In this document: positions 16,493-24,069 of the stretch, piece after piece
Layout of the letters: the number at the start of each line of letters is the position of its first letter
Numbering within the stretch: position 1 is the first letter of the stretch
Source: Streptomyces silvae
GTDB taxonomy: Bacteria > Actinomycetota > Actinomycetes > Streptomycetales > Streptomycetaceae
Direction of reading: 5' to 3'
Assembly: GCF_016745505.1 (NCBI RefSeq)
Contig: NZ_JAERUC010000135.1
Coordinates: forward strand, 1 to 40,731
Length of the DNA: 40,731 nucleotides
The notes under the pieces: model-generated
Database searches by the model: none
The model's input: only the letters and a program-made list of their open reading frames with translations
Told to the model about the DNA's origin: nothing
Program-made: the position numbers and the translations under genes

Positions 16493-16533
16493 ACCGCGCT
16501 CGGCGGTGCCCGGGCCCCGCAGGCGGCGGATGG

Positions 16534-17730
16534 TCAGGCTGACTCCGTGAGCGGTGCGATGGCCGGGGTCCGGTTCTGGATGACCGGGCGGCGCTTGGAC
16601 GGGAGGCCGAACGTCGGGTTGGCCACGCCCCAGGCCGCGCCCTTGCAGACCAGTTCCTTGTAGAGCGCGGCCAGGCGGCCGGTCAGGGCTGCTCGGACGG
16701 CTCGGTCGTCGGCGGTGACGTACTGGATCAGGCCTTCCCTGCGGCCCAGGGAGATGCACTGGTTGAAGTAGCGCAGCGGCACCGTCGGGGGCTTTCCGCC
16801 GGTCAGGGTGGCCGCGATCGAGTCGGCGGCCTGCCAGGCGGTCGGGATGCCCGAGGCGCACGACATCCGCAGCGGCTTGTCGCCGGGGCCCTGCACCAGG
16901 GCCGCGTCGCCGATCGCGTACACGTCCGGGTGCGAGACCGAGCGCATGGCCCCGTCGACCACGATCTGGCCGGTGTCGGAGGCCTCCAGGGCGGTGGCCT
17001 TCGCGATCGGGTGGACCGCGAAGCCGGTGGTCCACACCGTGGCCGCGGAGGGGAGGGACGTGCCGTCCGCGGTGGTGACGCGGTCGGCCTCCACGGCGGT
17101 GACGGCGGAGTGCTCGTGCACGGTGATGCCGAGATGCGCGAGGACCTTCCGCAGGTGCTGCCGGCCCTTGGGTGAGAACGTGTCGCCGAGCCCGCCGCGG
17201 ATCGCGAGTGCGACGTCGAGGTCCGGGCGGGTCTCGGCGATCTCGGTCGCCGCCTCCAGGCCGGTCAGGCCGCCGCCGATGACGACCACCGGCGCTCCGG
17301 CGTCCAGGCCGGCCAGGCGCTCGCGCAGCCGGAGCGCCCCGGGGCGGCCGGCGATCTCGTACGCGTGCTCGTCGGTTCCGGGGACGCCCTGGCTGTTCCA
17401 GCCGCTGCCGAGGGCGTACACCAGGCTGTCGTACTCCAGCTCCCCGGCGCCGTCCGCGTCGGTGACGGCGACGGTCCTGCGGCCGACGTCGACACCGGTG
17501 ACCTGCGCGAACCTCAGCTCGACGCCGGTGCCCGCGAACATCTCGCTGAAGGGCCGGGGCCTGAGGTCCTGGCCGGTCGCCAGCTGGTGCATCCGGACGC
17601 GCTCGACGAAGTCGGGCTCGGCGGTGACGAGGGTGATGGCGACGTCCTCGCGGCGCAGGCGCCTGGCGAGGCGGCCGGCGGCGGAGGCTCCGGTGTAGCC
17701 GGCTCCAAGGACGATGATGCGGTGCTTCAT
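16534..17730 (-). CDS. NAD(P)/FAD-dependent oxidoreductase (NDH-2 / pyridine nucleotide-disulfide type)
   Basis: A 398-residue flavoprotein. The first Rossmann motif is IIVLGAGYTGASAAGRL (residues 4-20), binding FAD. The second is VVVIGGGLTGLEAATEIAE, binding NAD(P)H. VYAIGDAALV near 290 is the FAD-ribityl site. There is no CxxC redox pair, so type II NADH dehydrogenase-like electron transfer is more likely than disulfide reduction. Start ATG 17730 with AGGGA just upstream. The ECF41-type sigma gene lies 103 bases upstream on the same strand. Such sigma factors commonly control a neighbouring oxidoreductase, epimerase or carboxymuconolactone-decarboxylase gene, and this one fits the oxidoreductase slot. 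Confidence 0.88.
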   Translation of the reverse strand: MKHRIIVLGAGYTGASAAGRLARRLRREDVAITLVTAEPDFVERVRMHQLATGQDLRPRPFSEMFAGTGVELRFAQVTGVDVGRRTVAVTDADGAGELEYDSLVYALGSGWNSQGVPGTDEHAYEIAGRPGALRLRERLAGLDAGAPVVVIGGGLTGLEAATEIAETRPDLDVALAIRGGLGDTFSPKGRQHLRKVLAHLGITVHEHSAVTAVEADRVTTADGTSLPSAATVWTTGFAVHPIAKATALEASDTGQIVVDGAMRSVSHPDVYAIGDAALVQGPGDKPLRMSCASGIPTAWQAADSIAATLTGGKPPTVPLRYFNQCISLGRREGLIQYVTADDRAVRAALTGRLAALYKELVCKGAAWGVANPTFGLPSKRRPVIQNRTPAIAPLTESA

Positions 17731-17766
17731 TTCCCTGCTCCTGTCTCGCGCGGTTTCACCCCTTGA

Positions 17767-17792
17767 ACCGGGCAGCCCCGCCTTTCCTGACA
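17767..17792 (-). promoter_or_regulatory. Possible ECF41-type promoter for the oxidoreductase gene
   Basis: Minus-strand TGTCAGG (17792-17786) is followed after 15 bases by CGGT (17770-17767), about 37 bases before the ATG. The published ECF41 pattern, as I recall it, is TGTCACA with a downstream CGTC, so the match is partial (5 of 7 and 3 of 4). Confidence 0.3.
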
Positions 17793-17833
17793 GGTAGGTG
17801 GTGTGAAGCAGGTCACAGTGTGGGTGGGGGGTG

Positions 17834-18778
17834 TCAGAAGGCGGTGAACAGGGGGTCTCCGTGGTCGGAGGCCGCCCATCGCGCGGTCGCGCGTTCGAGC
17901 TTGTCGGGGTTGACCTGGTTGAGGATCGTCGCGATGCCGTCGCCGGTGACCTGGAGGCACATGACGCCGATGATCCGGCCGTCGACGACCGCCACCACGG
18001 CGGGGGCGTTGTTGGCGGTCGTGGCGTACACCTCGGCCGAGCCGCCGGCGATGGTGCGCTTGGCCTTGCCGGGCTTGAACAGGCCCCGCATGAACGTGGC
18101 GACCGCGACCGCTCCCTCGAACGCCTTGGCGCGGGCCGGCACCTTCCCGCCGCCGTCGCCGATGGAGATGGCGTCGTCGGTGAGCAGCCGCACGAGCGGC
18201 TCGGTCCGGCCGCTGGTGGCGGCCGCGAGGAACTCCTCGACGATCCGCCGGGCGGCTGCCTCGTCGATGTCCGCGCGGGCCTTGCCGTCCGCGACGTGCT
18301 TCTTGGCGCGGTGGAAGATCTGCTGGCAGGAGGCCTCGGTGATGTCGAGGATCTCCGCGATCCTCCGGTGCGGGTAGTCGAAGGCCTCCCGCAGCACGTA
18401 CACCACCCGCTCGTTGGGGGAGAGGCGTTCCATGAGACGGAGGACGGCGTACGAGACGGACTCGCGCTGCTCGGCGGTGTCGGCGGGGCCGAGCATCGGG
18501 TCACCGGCGAGCAGCGGCTCGGGCAGCCACTGGCCGACGTAGGTCTCGCGCCGGGCGCGCGCCGAGGTGAGCTGGTTGAGGCACAGGTTGGTGAGCACCT
18601 TCGTCAGCCAGGCCTCGGGGACCTCGATGCGGTCGATGTCGGCGGCCTGCCAGCGCAGGAACGTGTCCTGCACGGCGTCCTCGGCATCGCTCGCCGAGCC
18701 CAGGAGGCGGTAGGCGATGGCCTCCAGGCGGGGCATGAAGGCCTCGAACCGGTCCATGTCGTTCATGGTCAGAGCCAT
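17834..18778 (-). CDS. ECF41-family sigma factor (SigJ-like) with SnoaL-like C-terminal domain
   Basis: A 314-residue sigma factor. Region 2 is at about 10-75 (AIAYRLLGSASDAEDAVQDT, FLRWQAADIDRI) and region 4 at about 105-165 (SPNERVVYVLREAFDYPHRR, ILDITEASCQQIFHRAKKHV). The C-terminal NTF2/SnoaL-like extension spans about 175-300. All three ECF41 signatures are present: WLPEPLL (84-90) in the linker, DGGGK (208-212) and NPDKL (290-294). In this family the fused domain replaces a separate anti-sigma factor and modulates activity. A TAGGAT box lies exactly 7 bases before the ATG, suggesting a leaderless transcript. The flavoprotein gene downstream is the likely target. Confidence 0.92.
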   Translation of the reverse strand: MALTMNDMDRFEAFMPRLEAIAYRLLGSASDAEDAVQDTFLRWQAADIDRIEVPEAWLTKVLTNLCLNQLTSARARRETYVGQWLPEPLLAGDPMLGPADTAEQRESVSYAVLRLMERLSPNERVVYVLREAFDYPHRRIAEILDITEASCQQIFHRAKKHVADGKARADIDEAAARRIVEEFLAAATSGRTEPLVRLLTDDAISIGDGGGKVPARAKAFEGAVAVATFMRGLFKPGKAKRTIAGGSAEVYATTANNAPAVVAVVDGRIIGVMCLQVTGDGIATILNQVNPDKLERATARWAASDHGDPLFTAF

Positions 18779-18805
18779 GGACCGGATCCTAGTGCCGGGC
18801 TGCCG

Positions 18806-19561
18806 TCAGCGTGCGTACGAGCCGAGGCCGATCAGGCAGTAGACGTATTCGTTGATCGCCGTCCCGTTGAGGGTGTAGCGGTACGAGAAGGCGTACTGGG
18901 TGGCGGAGTTGGCCTCGCACCTGCTCATGTCCGAGGTGAAGGAGAACCGCTGGATCACCTGGTAGTGGGCGTCGGAGGCCGAGCAGGAGACCTCGTCCAC
19001 CCCGCTGACCTCCTGCGCGGTCGTGGAGTCCGGCAGGGTCCCGTTGAGGCAGGTGCCGTTCTCGTACGGTTCGGGGGCGGCCTCGTCGTCCGTGTCGTAC
19101 GGGTCCTCCGTGTACGGGTCCTCCGTCGCGGGGTCCTCGGTCTCCTCCGTCTCGTCGTCCTCGGTCTCCGCGGCGGCGGGTTCCTCGGTGTACGGGTCCT
19201 CGGTGCTCGTGTCCTCCGCGTACGGGTCGTCGATGTACGGATCGAAGGACGAGGAGGAGGCGGCCGAGGGGCGGGAGGGGGTGCTGTCGTGGTCGAGCCC
19301 GGTGGCCAGGATCACCGCCAGCGCGATCACGGCGGCGATGCCGAGCAGCCCCGGCCAGGCGCGGCCGAGCGGCGAGCCGCGCCGGGCGACCCGGATGCGC
19401 AGGAGCACCTCCTGGCCGTCGATCCGGATCCGGGCGAGGTCGCCGTCCTGGACGGGTGGGAGGTGGACGCGGGTGGGGCCGGTCGGGAGCGGGACGGTGA
19501 CGACGGCGCCGTCGGCGGCCTGCATCGGCGTGAGCGAGAGTGGGATCTCCGGTAAGGACAC
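18806..19561 (-). CDS. Single-pass membrane protein with acidic Tyr-rich stalk (TTA-containing)
   Basis: A 251-residue protein. The N-terminal cytoplasmic part (about 1-65) contains DGAVVTVPLPTGPTRVHLPP and DGDLARIRIDGQEVLLRIRV, which resembles the C-terminal substrate-binding fold of DnaJ. One transmembrane helix is at about 70-90 (PGLLGIAAVIALAVILATGL). An extracellular stalk of about 70 residues is dominated by DPY-acidic units (DPYIDDPYAED, EDPYTEEP, TEDPYTEDPY). A C-terminal domain with four cysteines follows (NGTCLNGT, EVSCSASD, MSRCEANS, YVYCLIG). Codon 3 is TTA (19553-19555) if the GTG at 19561 is the start. There is no clear ribosome binding site. Function unknown. Confidence 0.78.
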   Translation of the reverse strand: MSLPEIPLSLTPMQAADGAVVTVPLPTGPTRVHLPPVQDGDLARIRIDGQEVLLRIRVARRGSPLGRAWPGLLGIAAVIALAVILATGLDHDSTPSRPSAASSSSFDPYIDDPYAEDTSTEDPYTEEPAAAETEDDETEETEDPATEDPYTEDPYDTDDEAAPEPYENGTCLNGTLPDSTTAQEVSGVDEVSCSASDAHYQVIQRFSFTSDMSRCEANSATQYAFSYRYTLNGTAINEYVYCLIGLGSYAR

Positions 19562-19627
19562 GGGGTCAGTGTGGACCGCCGGAGACGGTAATTGGAGCGT
19601 TTCTCTAGAAACTTACTCTAGATCTGT

Positions 19628-19653
19628 ACGGGCGTGAGGCACGGGCGTGAGGC
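19628..19653 (+). repeat. 13-bp perfect tandem duplication
   Basis: ACGGGCGTGAGGC occurs twice head to tail, immediately upstream of the DUF2797 gene. Just left of it an AT-rich patch carries CTCTAGA twice (19603-19609 and 19616-19622, 13 bases apart). The divergent promoters for the membrane protein and the DUF2797 gene must lie here. Confidence 0.7.
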
Positions 19654-19671
19654 ACGTGCGAGAGGGGTGGC

Positions 19672-20559
19672 ATGAGCGGCTGGCGGTGCACCGGGCTGCG
19701 CTGGCCCCACGACGGGCCCGCGCTCGGGTGGGCGCGGGGCGACGGGGGCGGGCCGGGACGGGTGAGCGTCCTGGCGTACGGGAAGGAGCTCGGGTTCCGG
19801 GCCGAGGGGGAGCGGCACTGTGTCGGGGCGCGCGGCAACCCGTGCCCGGTCGGGGCCGCGGTTCCCGTACGGAGCACGGGGGCGCGGTGCGCGGAGTGCG
19901 CGCGGCTGGACCGGGCGCACTCGGTGGCCGCCGACACGATCGCCGACGACCCGCGCCCGTACCGCGTCTACCTGGCCTGGTTCGGTCCGGGCATGGTCAA
20001 GGTCGGGATCACCGGGGAGGCGCGGGGCGCCGCCCGGCTGCGGGAGCAGGGGGCCGTGGTCTTCAGCTGGCTGGGGCGCGGTCCCCTGATGGCCGCGCGG
20101 CGCACGGAGGAGCTGCTGCGCTCGGCGCTCGGGGTGCCCGACCGCATCCCGTACGCCCGCAAGCGCGCGGCGCGGGCCGAGCTGCCGGGGGCGGCGGAAC
20201 GGGCCGCCGAGATCGGGACGCTGTACCGGCGGGCCGCCGCCCTGGAGGGTGCCGGGTGGCCGGAGGCGCTGGAGCGGCTGCCGTTCGAGCCGGTCGACCA
20301 CGCCGGGGTGTTCGGCCTCGACGTTGCGGGTCCTGCGGCACGGGTGGTGACCGGGCTGGTGGCCGGCGGGGTGGTGGCCGGGCGGCTGGTCGCCGCGGCC
20401 GGGCCCGATCTGCACCTGGAGACCGCGGCCGAGGGGATCGTCGTGCTGGACACGCGGCTCGTCACCGGCTGGGACCTGGTGGGTGCCGACGCGCGGGCCG
20501 GGATCAGTGTGCCGGTCGTGGCCCTGGGGGCCGGTGGTGTGCAGGACGGCCTGTTCTGA
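19672..20559 (+). CDS. DUF2797 family protein
   Basis: A 295-residue protein. An N-terminal domain has cysteines in ERHCVGARGNPCPVG and GARCAECARLD, a likely metal site. The central segment YRVYLAWFGPGMVKVGITGE resembles the first strands of a GIY-YIG nuclease fold (YxxY...KVGIT), followed by RGAARLREQGAVVFSWLG. The remainder is helical, then beta-rich (GVFGLDVAG, GWDLVGADARAG). The family is widespread in Streptomyces without an assigned role; a nuclease-like fold is inferred from the motif only. Start ATG 19672 with GAGGGG upstream. It is divergent from the membrane protein gene. Confidence 0.85.
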   Translation: MSGWRCTGLRWPHDGPALGWARGDGGGPGRVSVLAYGKELGFRAEGERHCVGARGNPCPVGAAVPVRSTGARCAECARLDRAHSVAADTIADDPRPYRVYLAWFGPGMVKVGITGEARGAARLREQGAVVFSWLGRGPLMAARRTEELLRSALGVPDRIPYARKRAARAELPGAAERAAEIGTLYRRAAALEGAGWPEALERLPFEPVDHAGVFGLDVAGPAARVVTGLVAGGVVAGRLVAAAGPDLHLETAAEGIVVLDTRLVTGWDLVGADARAGISVPVVALGAGGVQDGLF

Positions 20560-20607
20560 GATCGTCGCCGGGGATCGTTCCGGTGACGTACGAGGCAGGT
20601 GGGGCGG

Positions 20608-21489
20608 ATGAGCATCGATGACCGTGACCGTGAGGACGTGGTGCGGTTCTGGCAGGGGCTCGGGCTGCCCGGGATCATCGACGTACACACGCACTTCATG
20701 CCGGAGCGGGTGCTCAGCAAGGTGTGGGCCTACTTCGACTCCGCGGGCCCCCTGACCGGGCTGGAGTGGCCGATCACCTACCGGCGCGACGAGGACGAAC
20801 GCCTAGCGCTGCTGCGCTCGTTCGGCGTGCTCCGGTTCACCTCGATGCTCTACCCGCACAAGGCGGGCATGGCGGCCTGGCTGAACGGCTGGGCGGCCGA
20901 CTTCGCCGCGCGCGTGCCGGACTGCCTGCACACCGCGACGTTCTTCCCGGAGGAGAGCGCGGGGGCCTATGTGCGCGAGGCGGTCGAGGCGGGGGCGCGC
21001 GTCTTCAAGTCGCACCTCCAGGTGGGGGCCTACGATCCCAACGACCCGCTGCTGGAGGCCGTCTGGGGGCTGCTCGCGGAGGCCGGCATCCCGGTGGTGA
21101 CGCACTGCGGGTCCGGGCCGGCGCCCGGCGCGTACACGGGCCCGGAGCCCATCGGGCGGCTGCTGTCCCGGCATCCCCGGCTGAAGCTGGTGGTGGCGCA
21201 CATGGGCATGCCGGAGTACGCGGAGTTCCTGGAGCTCGCGGCGGCGTACCCCGGCGTGCGCCTCGACACGACCATGGCGTTCACGGACTTCACGGAGAGC
21301 TTCACCCCGTTCCCGGCCGGACTCCGCGGTCGCCTCGCCGATCTGGGGGACCGGATCCTGCTCGGCACGGACTTCCCGAACATTCCGTACCCGTACGTCC
21401 ACCAGCTGCACGCCCTGGAGCGGCTCGGGCTGGGCGACGCGTGGCTGCGGGCGGTCTGCCACGGGAACGCGAGCGAGCTGTTCCGGTAG
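20608..21489 (+). CDS. Amidohydrolase family protein (ACMSD-like TIM barrel)
   Basis: A 293-residue metal-dependent hydrolase or decarboxylase. Visible metal ligands are the HxH motif in IIDVHTHF near the N-terminus, His in VVTHCGSGP, His in LVVAHMGMPEY and Asp in LLGTDFPNIPYP near the C-terminus. A lysine in FKSHLQVG is not obviously carboxylated, which favours the amidohydrolase-2 (ACMSD) branch over urease-like enzymes. ATG 20608 is preferred to GTG 20599 because GGTGGGGCGG precedes it. It stands alone between the DUF2797 gene and the two-component operon. Substrate unknown. Confidence 0.88.
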   Translation: MSIDDRDREDVVRFWQGLGLPGIIDVHTHFMPERVLSKVWAYFDSAGPLTGLEWPITYRRDEDERLALLRSFGVLRFTSMLYPHKAGMAAWLNGWAADFAARVPDCLHTATFFPEESAGAYVREAVEAGARVFKSHLQVGAYDPNDPLLEAVWGLLAEAGIPVVTHCGSGPAPGAYTGPEPIGRLLSRHPRLKLVVAHMGMPEYAEFLELAAAYPGVRLDTTMAFTDFTESFTPFPAGLRGRLADLGDRILLGTDFPNIPYPYVHQLHALERLGLGDAWLRAVCHGNASELFR

Positions 21490-21513
21490 CCCCTCGCGCC
21501 GTTTCTCAGGAAA

Positions 21514-21556
21514 TTCACAGGTGGGCGAAAGGTCTCTCTCACGGCCGTCTCACAGG
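21514..21556 (+). promoter_or_regulatory. Direct repeats before the response regulator gene
   Basis: TTCACAGG (21514-21521), TCTCACGG (21537-21544) and TCTCACAGG (21548-21556) share a TCAC-GG core. The last two are exactly 11 bases apart, the usual one-turn spacing for OmpR/PhoB-type dimers. They end 8 bases before the start codon, fitting autoregulation. Confidence 0.5.
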
Positions 21557-21564
21557 CTTGAGCC

Positions 21565-22302
21565 ATGACCACGACCTCGCCCCAGGGGCGCACAGAACTG
21601 CTCAGGCCCGACCGTCATCCCGTCCGCGTACTGGTCGTGGACGACGAGGCGCCGCTTGCCGAGCTGCTCTCCATGGCCCTGCGGTACGAGGGGTGGGAGG
21701 TCCGCAGCGCCGGCGACGGCGCGGGTGCCGTCCGTACGGCGCGCGACTTCCGCCCCGACGCGGTGATCCTCGACGTGATGCTCCCCGACATGGACGGACT
21801 GGCCGTGCTCGGCAGGCTCCGGCGGGAGCTCAACGACGTGCCCGTGCTGTTCCTGACCGCGCGGGACTCGGTGGAGGACCGGATCGCCGGGCTCACGGCG
21901 GGCGGCGACGACTACGTCACGAAGCCGTTCAGCCTGGAGGAGGTCGTGGCACGGCTGCGCGGGCTGATCCGCCGCTCCGGCACCGCCTCGGTCCGCAGCG
22001 AGTCGACGCTCGTCGTGGGCGACCTGGTGCTGGACGAGGACAGCCACGAGGTGAGCCGGGGTGACGACTCGATCCATCTCACCGCGACCGAGTTCGAGCT
22101 GCTGCGCTTCCTGATGCGCAATCCGCGCCGGGTGCTCAGCAAGGCGCAGATCCTGGACCGGGTCTGGAACTACGACTTCGGCGGCCAGGCCAACGTGGTC
22201 GAGCTGTACATCTCCTACCTGCGCAAGAAGATCGACGCGGGGCGCACCCCGATGATCCACACCCGGCGTGGGGCGGGATACCTCATCAAGCCGGGTGAGT
22301 AG
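21565..22302 (+). CDS. OmpR/PhoB-family response regulator
   Basis: A 245-residue two-component regulator. The receiver is at about 20-135: acidic pair in RVLVVDDEAP, phospho-acceptor Asp70 in VILDVMLPDMDG, Thr98 in FLTARD, Lys120 in DDYVTKPF. The winged-helix effector is at about 150-243, with HLTATEFELLRFLMRNPRRV and the recognition region NVVELYISYLRKKIDAG, ending in IHTRRGAGYLIK. All switch residues are intact. The kinase gene starts 25 bases downstream. A repeat cluster with 11-base spacing lies directly upstream. Regulated genes probably include the two downstream glycosyltransferases. Confidence 0.95.
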   Translation: MTTTSPQGRTELLRPDRHPVRVLVVDDEAPLAELLSMALRYEGWEVRSAGDGAGAVRTARDFRPDAVILDVMLPDMDGLAVLGRLRRELNDVPVLFLTARDSVEDRIAGLTAGGDDYVTKPFSLEEVVARLRGLIRRSGTASVRSESTLVVGDLVLDEDSHEVSRGDDSIHLTATEFELLRFLMRNPRRVLSKAQILDRVWNYDFGGQANVVELYISYLRKKIDAGRTPMIHTRRGAGYLIKPGE

Positions 22303-22327
22303 GCCCCTGAGCGGCGGGAGGAGCACC

Positions 22328-24043
22328 GTGAAGCGTCCCTGGACCCTGCGGACCCGGCTCGTCGTGTACGCGGTGACGCTCATCGCGGTCGTCGCCGCCG
22401 TCATCGGCTCGGTCACCGCGATCGCCTTCCAGAGCTACATGGACGGGAAGCTCGACGACCAGCTGCGCGACATCGCCAGGGTGGCCCAGCAGCCTCCGCC
22501 GGGGAGCGGCAAGGCCGCCCGGGGCGGCCCGGAGGGCGGCGACGAGGAACCGCTGGCCTTCATCGGCAGGGGCGCGTTCAACACCTTCGGGGCCGTGGTC
22601 TCCGGCGGGTCCGTCACCGAATCGAAGGTGGTCAAGGGACCGGACGCCCGGGAGAGCACCGAGGAACTGACCGACGCGCAGAAGAACGCCCTCGAAGGCG
22701 CCGACGTGGCCCCGGACGGCGAACCCCACGACGTCGAGCTCCCCGGGCTCGGCCGCTACCGCGTGCAGCTCGTCCCGTCCGGCGGCACATCCGTCGGTGG
22801 AGCGTCCGGTGGTGACTCGCCCGTCGGCGGAGCGTCCGGCGGTGGCACGGCTGCCGGTGGAGCGTCCGGAGGCGGCACGTCCGTCCTGGTCGGCATCCCG
22901 ACGGCCGAGGTGGACAAGGCCGTCACCACCCTGATCCTCGTCGAGGTCTGCGTCACCGGCGCCGGGCTGATCGCCGCCGGGATCGCCGGTGCCGCCATGG
23001 TCGGTGTGGCCCTGCGCCCGCTGCGCCGGGTGGCCGCCACCGCGACCCGGGTCTCCGAACTCCCGCTGCACAGCGGCGAGGTCGCCCTCCTCGAACGGGT
23101 CCCGGACGCCGAGGCCGATCCCCGTACCGAGGTCGGCCAGGTCGGGGCGGCCCTCAACAGGATGCTGGGCCATGTCGGTTCGGCGCTGGAGGCACGGCAG
23201 AAGAGCGAGACCCGCGTACGGCAGTTCGTCGCGGACGCCAGCCATGAGCTGCGCACCCCGCTCGCCTCGATCCGCGGCTACGCCGAACTGACGCGGCGCG
23301 GACGGGAGAACACCGGGCCCGACACCCGGCACGCCCTGGGACGGATCGAGTCCGAGGCGGAGCGGATGACCGGCATGGTCGAGGACCTGCTCCTCCTGGC
23401 ACGTCTCGACGCCGGACGGCCGCTCTCGTACGAGAGCACCGATCTCTCCCCGCTCGTCATCGACGCGGTGAGCGACGCCCGGGTCGCGGACCGCACCACC
23501 GAAGGTGCTGCCCACCACTGGCGGCTGGAGCTGCCCGAGGTCCCCGCGACGGTGCTCGCCGACCCGACCAGGATCCAGCAGGTGCTGGTCAACCTGCTGG
23601 CGAACGCCCGTACGCACACCCCGCCGGGGACCACCGTCACGGTCCGCGTGCGCCAGGCGCGCAGGGAGCTGCCCTGGGTGACGCTGGAGGTCGAGGACAA
23701 CGGGCCGGGTATCCCCGCGGAGCTCCAGCCACGGGTCTTCGAACGATTCGCGCGCGGCGACGCCTCGCGCTCCCGGCACGCCGGGTCGACGGGGCTGGGC
23801 CTCGCCATCGTGCAGGCCGTGGTCGCCGCGCACGGCGGGATGGCCGAGGTGCGCTCCGTGCCCGGCAGCACGGTGTTCGCCGTCCATCTGCCGGCGGACG
23901 CGGTGTACGCCGGCGGGGCGGAGAGCCATGGCGGCACCCAAGGCGAACAGTTCGGTGACACGCCGCTGAACTGGGCGGATACAGCCGGCGACGCTTCCGC
24001 CGCGCACTCACAGACGCACCACAGGCTCAGCACACGGATGTGA
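22328..24043 (+). CDS. Sensor histidine kinase with Gly-rich repeats in the sensor loop
   Basis: A 571-residue membrane kinase. TM1 is at about 10-33, the extracytoplasmic loop at about 34-190, TM2 at about 194-222, then HAMP. DHp has His306 in DASHELRTPLASIRGY. The catalytic domain has N-box QQVLVNLLANARTH, G1 VEDNGPGIP and G2 STGLGLAIV. The GTG at 22328 is used because GGGAGGA precedes it; an alternative GTG at 22295 overlaps the regulator's stop codon. The loop contains three tandem decapeptides (residues 157-186) that look like a recent expansion. The C-terminal tail beyond the ATPase is low-complexity. It phosphorylates the upstream response regulator; the stimulus is unknown, though the coupled glycosyltransferases suggest an envelope signal. 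Confidence 0.93.
   Translation: MKRPWTLRTRLVVYAVTLIAVVAAVIGSVTAIAFQSYMDGKLDDQLRDIARVAQQPPPGSGKAARGGPEGGDEEPLAFIGRGAFNTFGAVVSGGSVTESKVVKGPDARESTEELTDAQKNALEGADVAPDGEPHDVELPGLGRYRVQLVPSGGTSVGGASGGDSPVGGASGGGTAAGGASGGGTSVLVGIPTAEVDKAVTTLILVEVCVTGAGLIAAGIAGAAMVGVALRPLRRVAATATRVSELPLHSGEVALLERVPDAEADPRTEVGQVGAALNRMLGHVGSALEARQKSETRVRQFVADASHELRTPLASIRGYAELTRRGRENTGPDTRHALGRIESEAERMTGMVEDLLLLARLDAGRPLSYESTDLSPLVIDAVSDARVADRTTEGAAHHWRLELPEVPATVLADPTRIQQVLVNLLANARTHTPPGTTVTVRVRQARRELPWVTLEVEDNGPGIPAELQPRVFERFARGDASRSRHAGSTGLGLAIVQAVVAAHGGMAEVRSVPGSTVFAVHLPADAVYAGGAESHGGTQGEQFGDTPLNWADTAGDASAAHSQTHHRLSTRM
22796..22885 (+). repeat. Three 30-nt tandem repeats inside the kinase gene
   Basis: Units start at 22796, 22826 and 22856. 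They encode GGASGGDSPV, GGASGGGTAA and GGASGGGTSV, all sharing the core AGCGTCCGG. The period is a multiple of three, so unit number can vary without a frameshift. Confidence 0.9.
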
Positions 24044-24069
24044 CAGCGCGGTTGGTGAGTGTGGGTCCC

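Noticed and set aside
10629..16533. Intact integrative element with att sites
   Set aside because: No integrase gene and no second copy of the tRNA-Arg 3' end (TTCGAATCCTGCCGAGTGC) were found in the window, so only a possible remnant is claimed.
19003..19260. CRISPR-like or satellite repeat array suggested by repeated GTCCTC-type motifs
   Set aside because: The repeats are short and irregular, have no unique spacers, and are fully explained by the codons of the DPY-acidic protein stalk.
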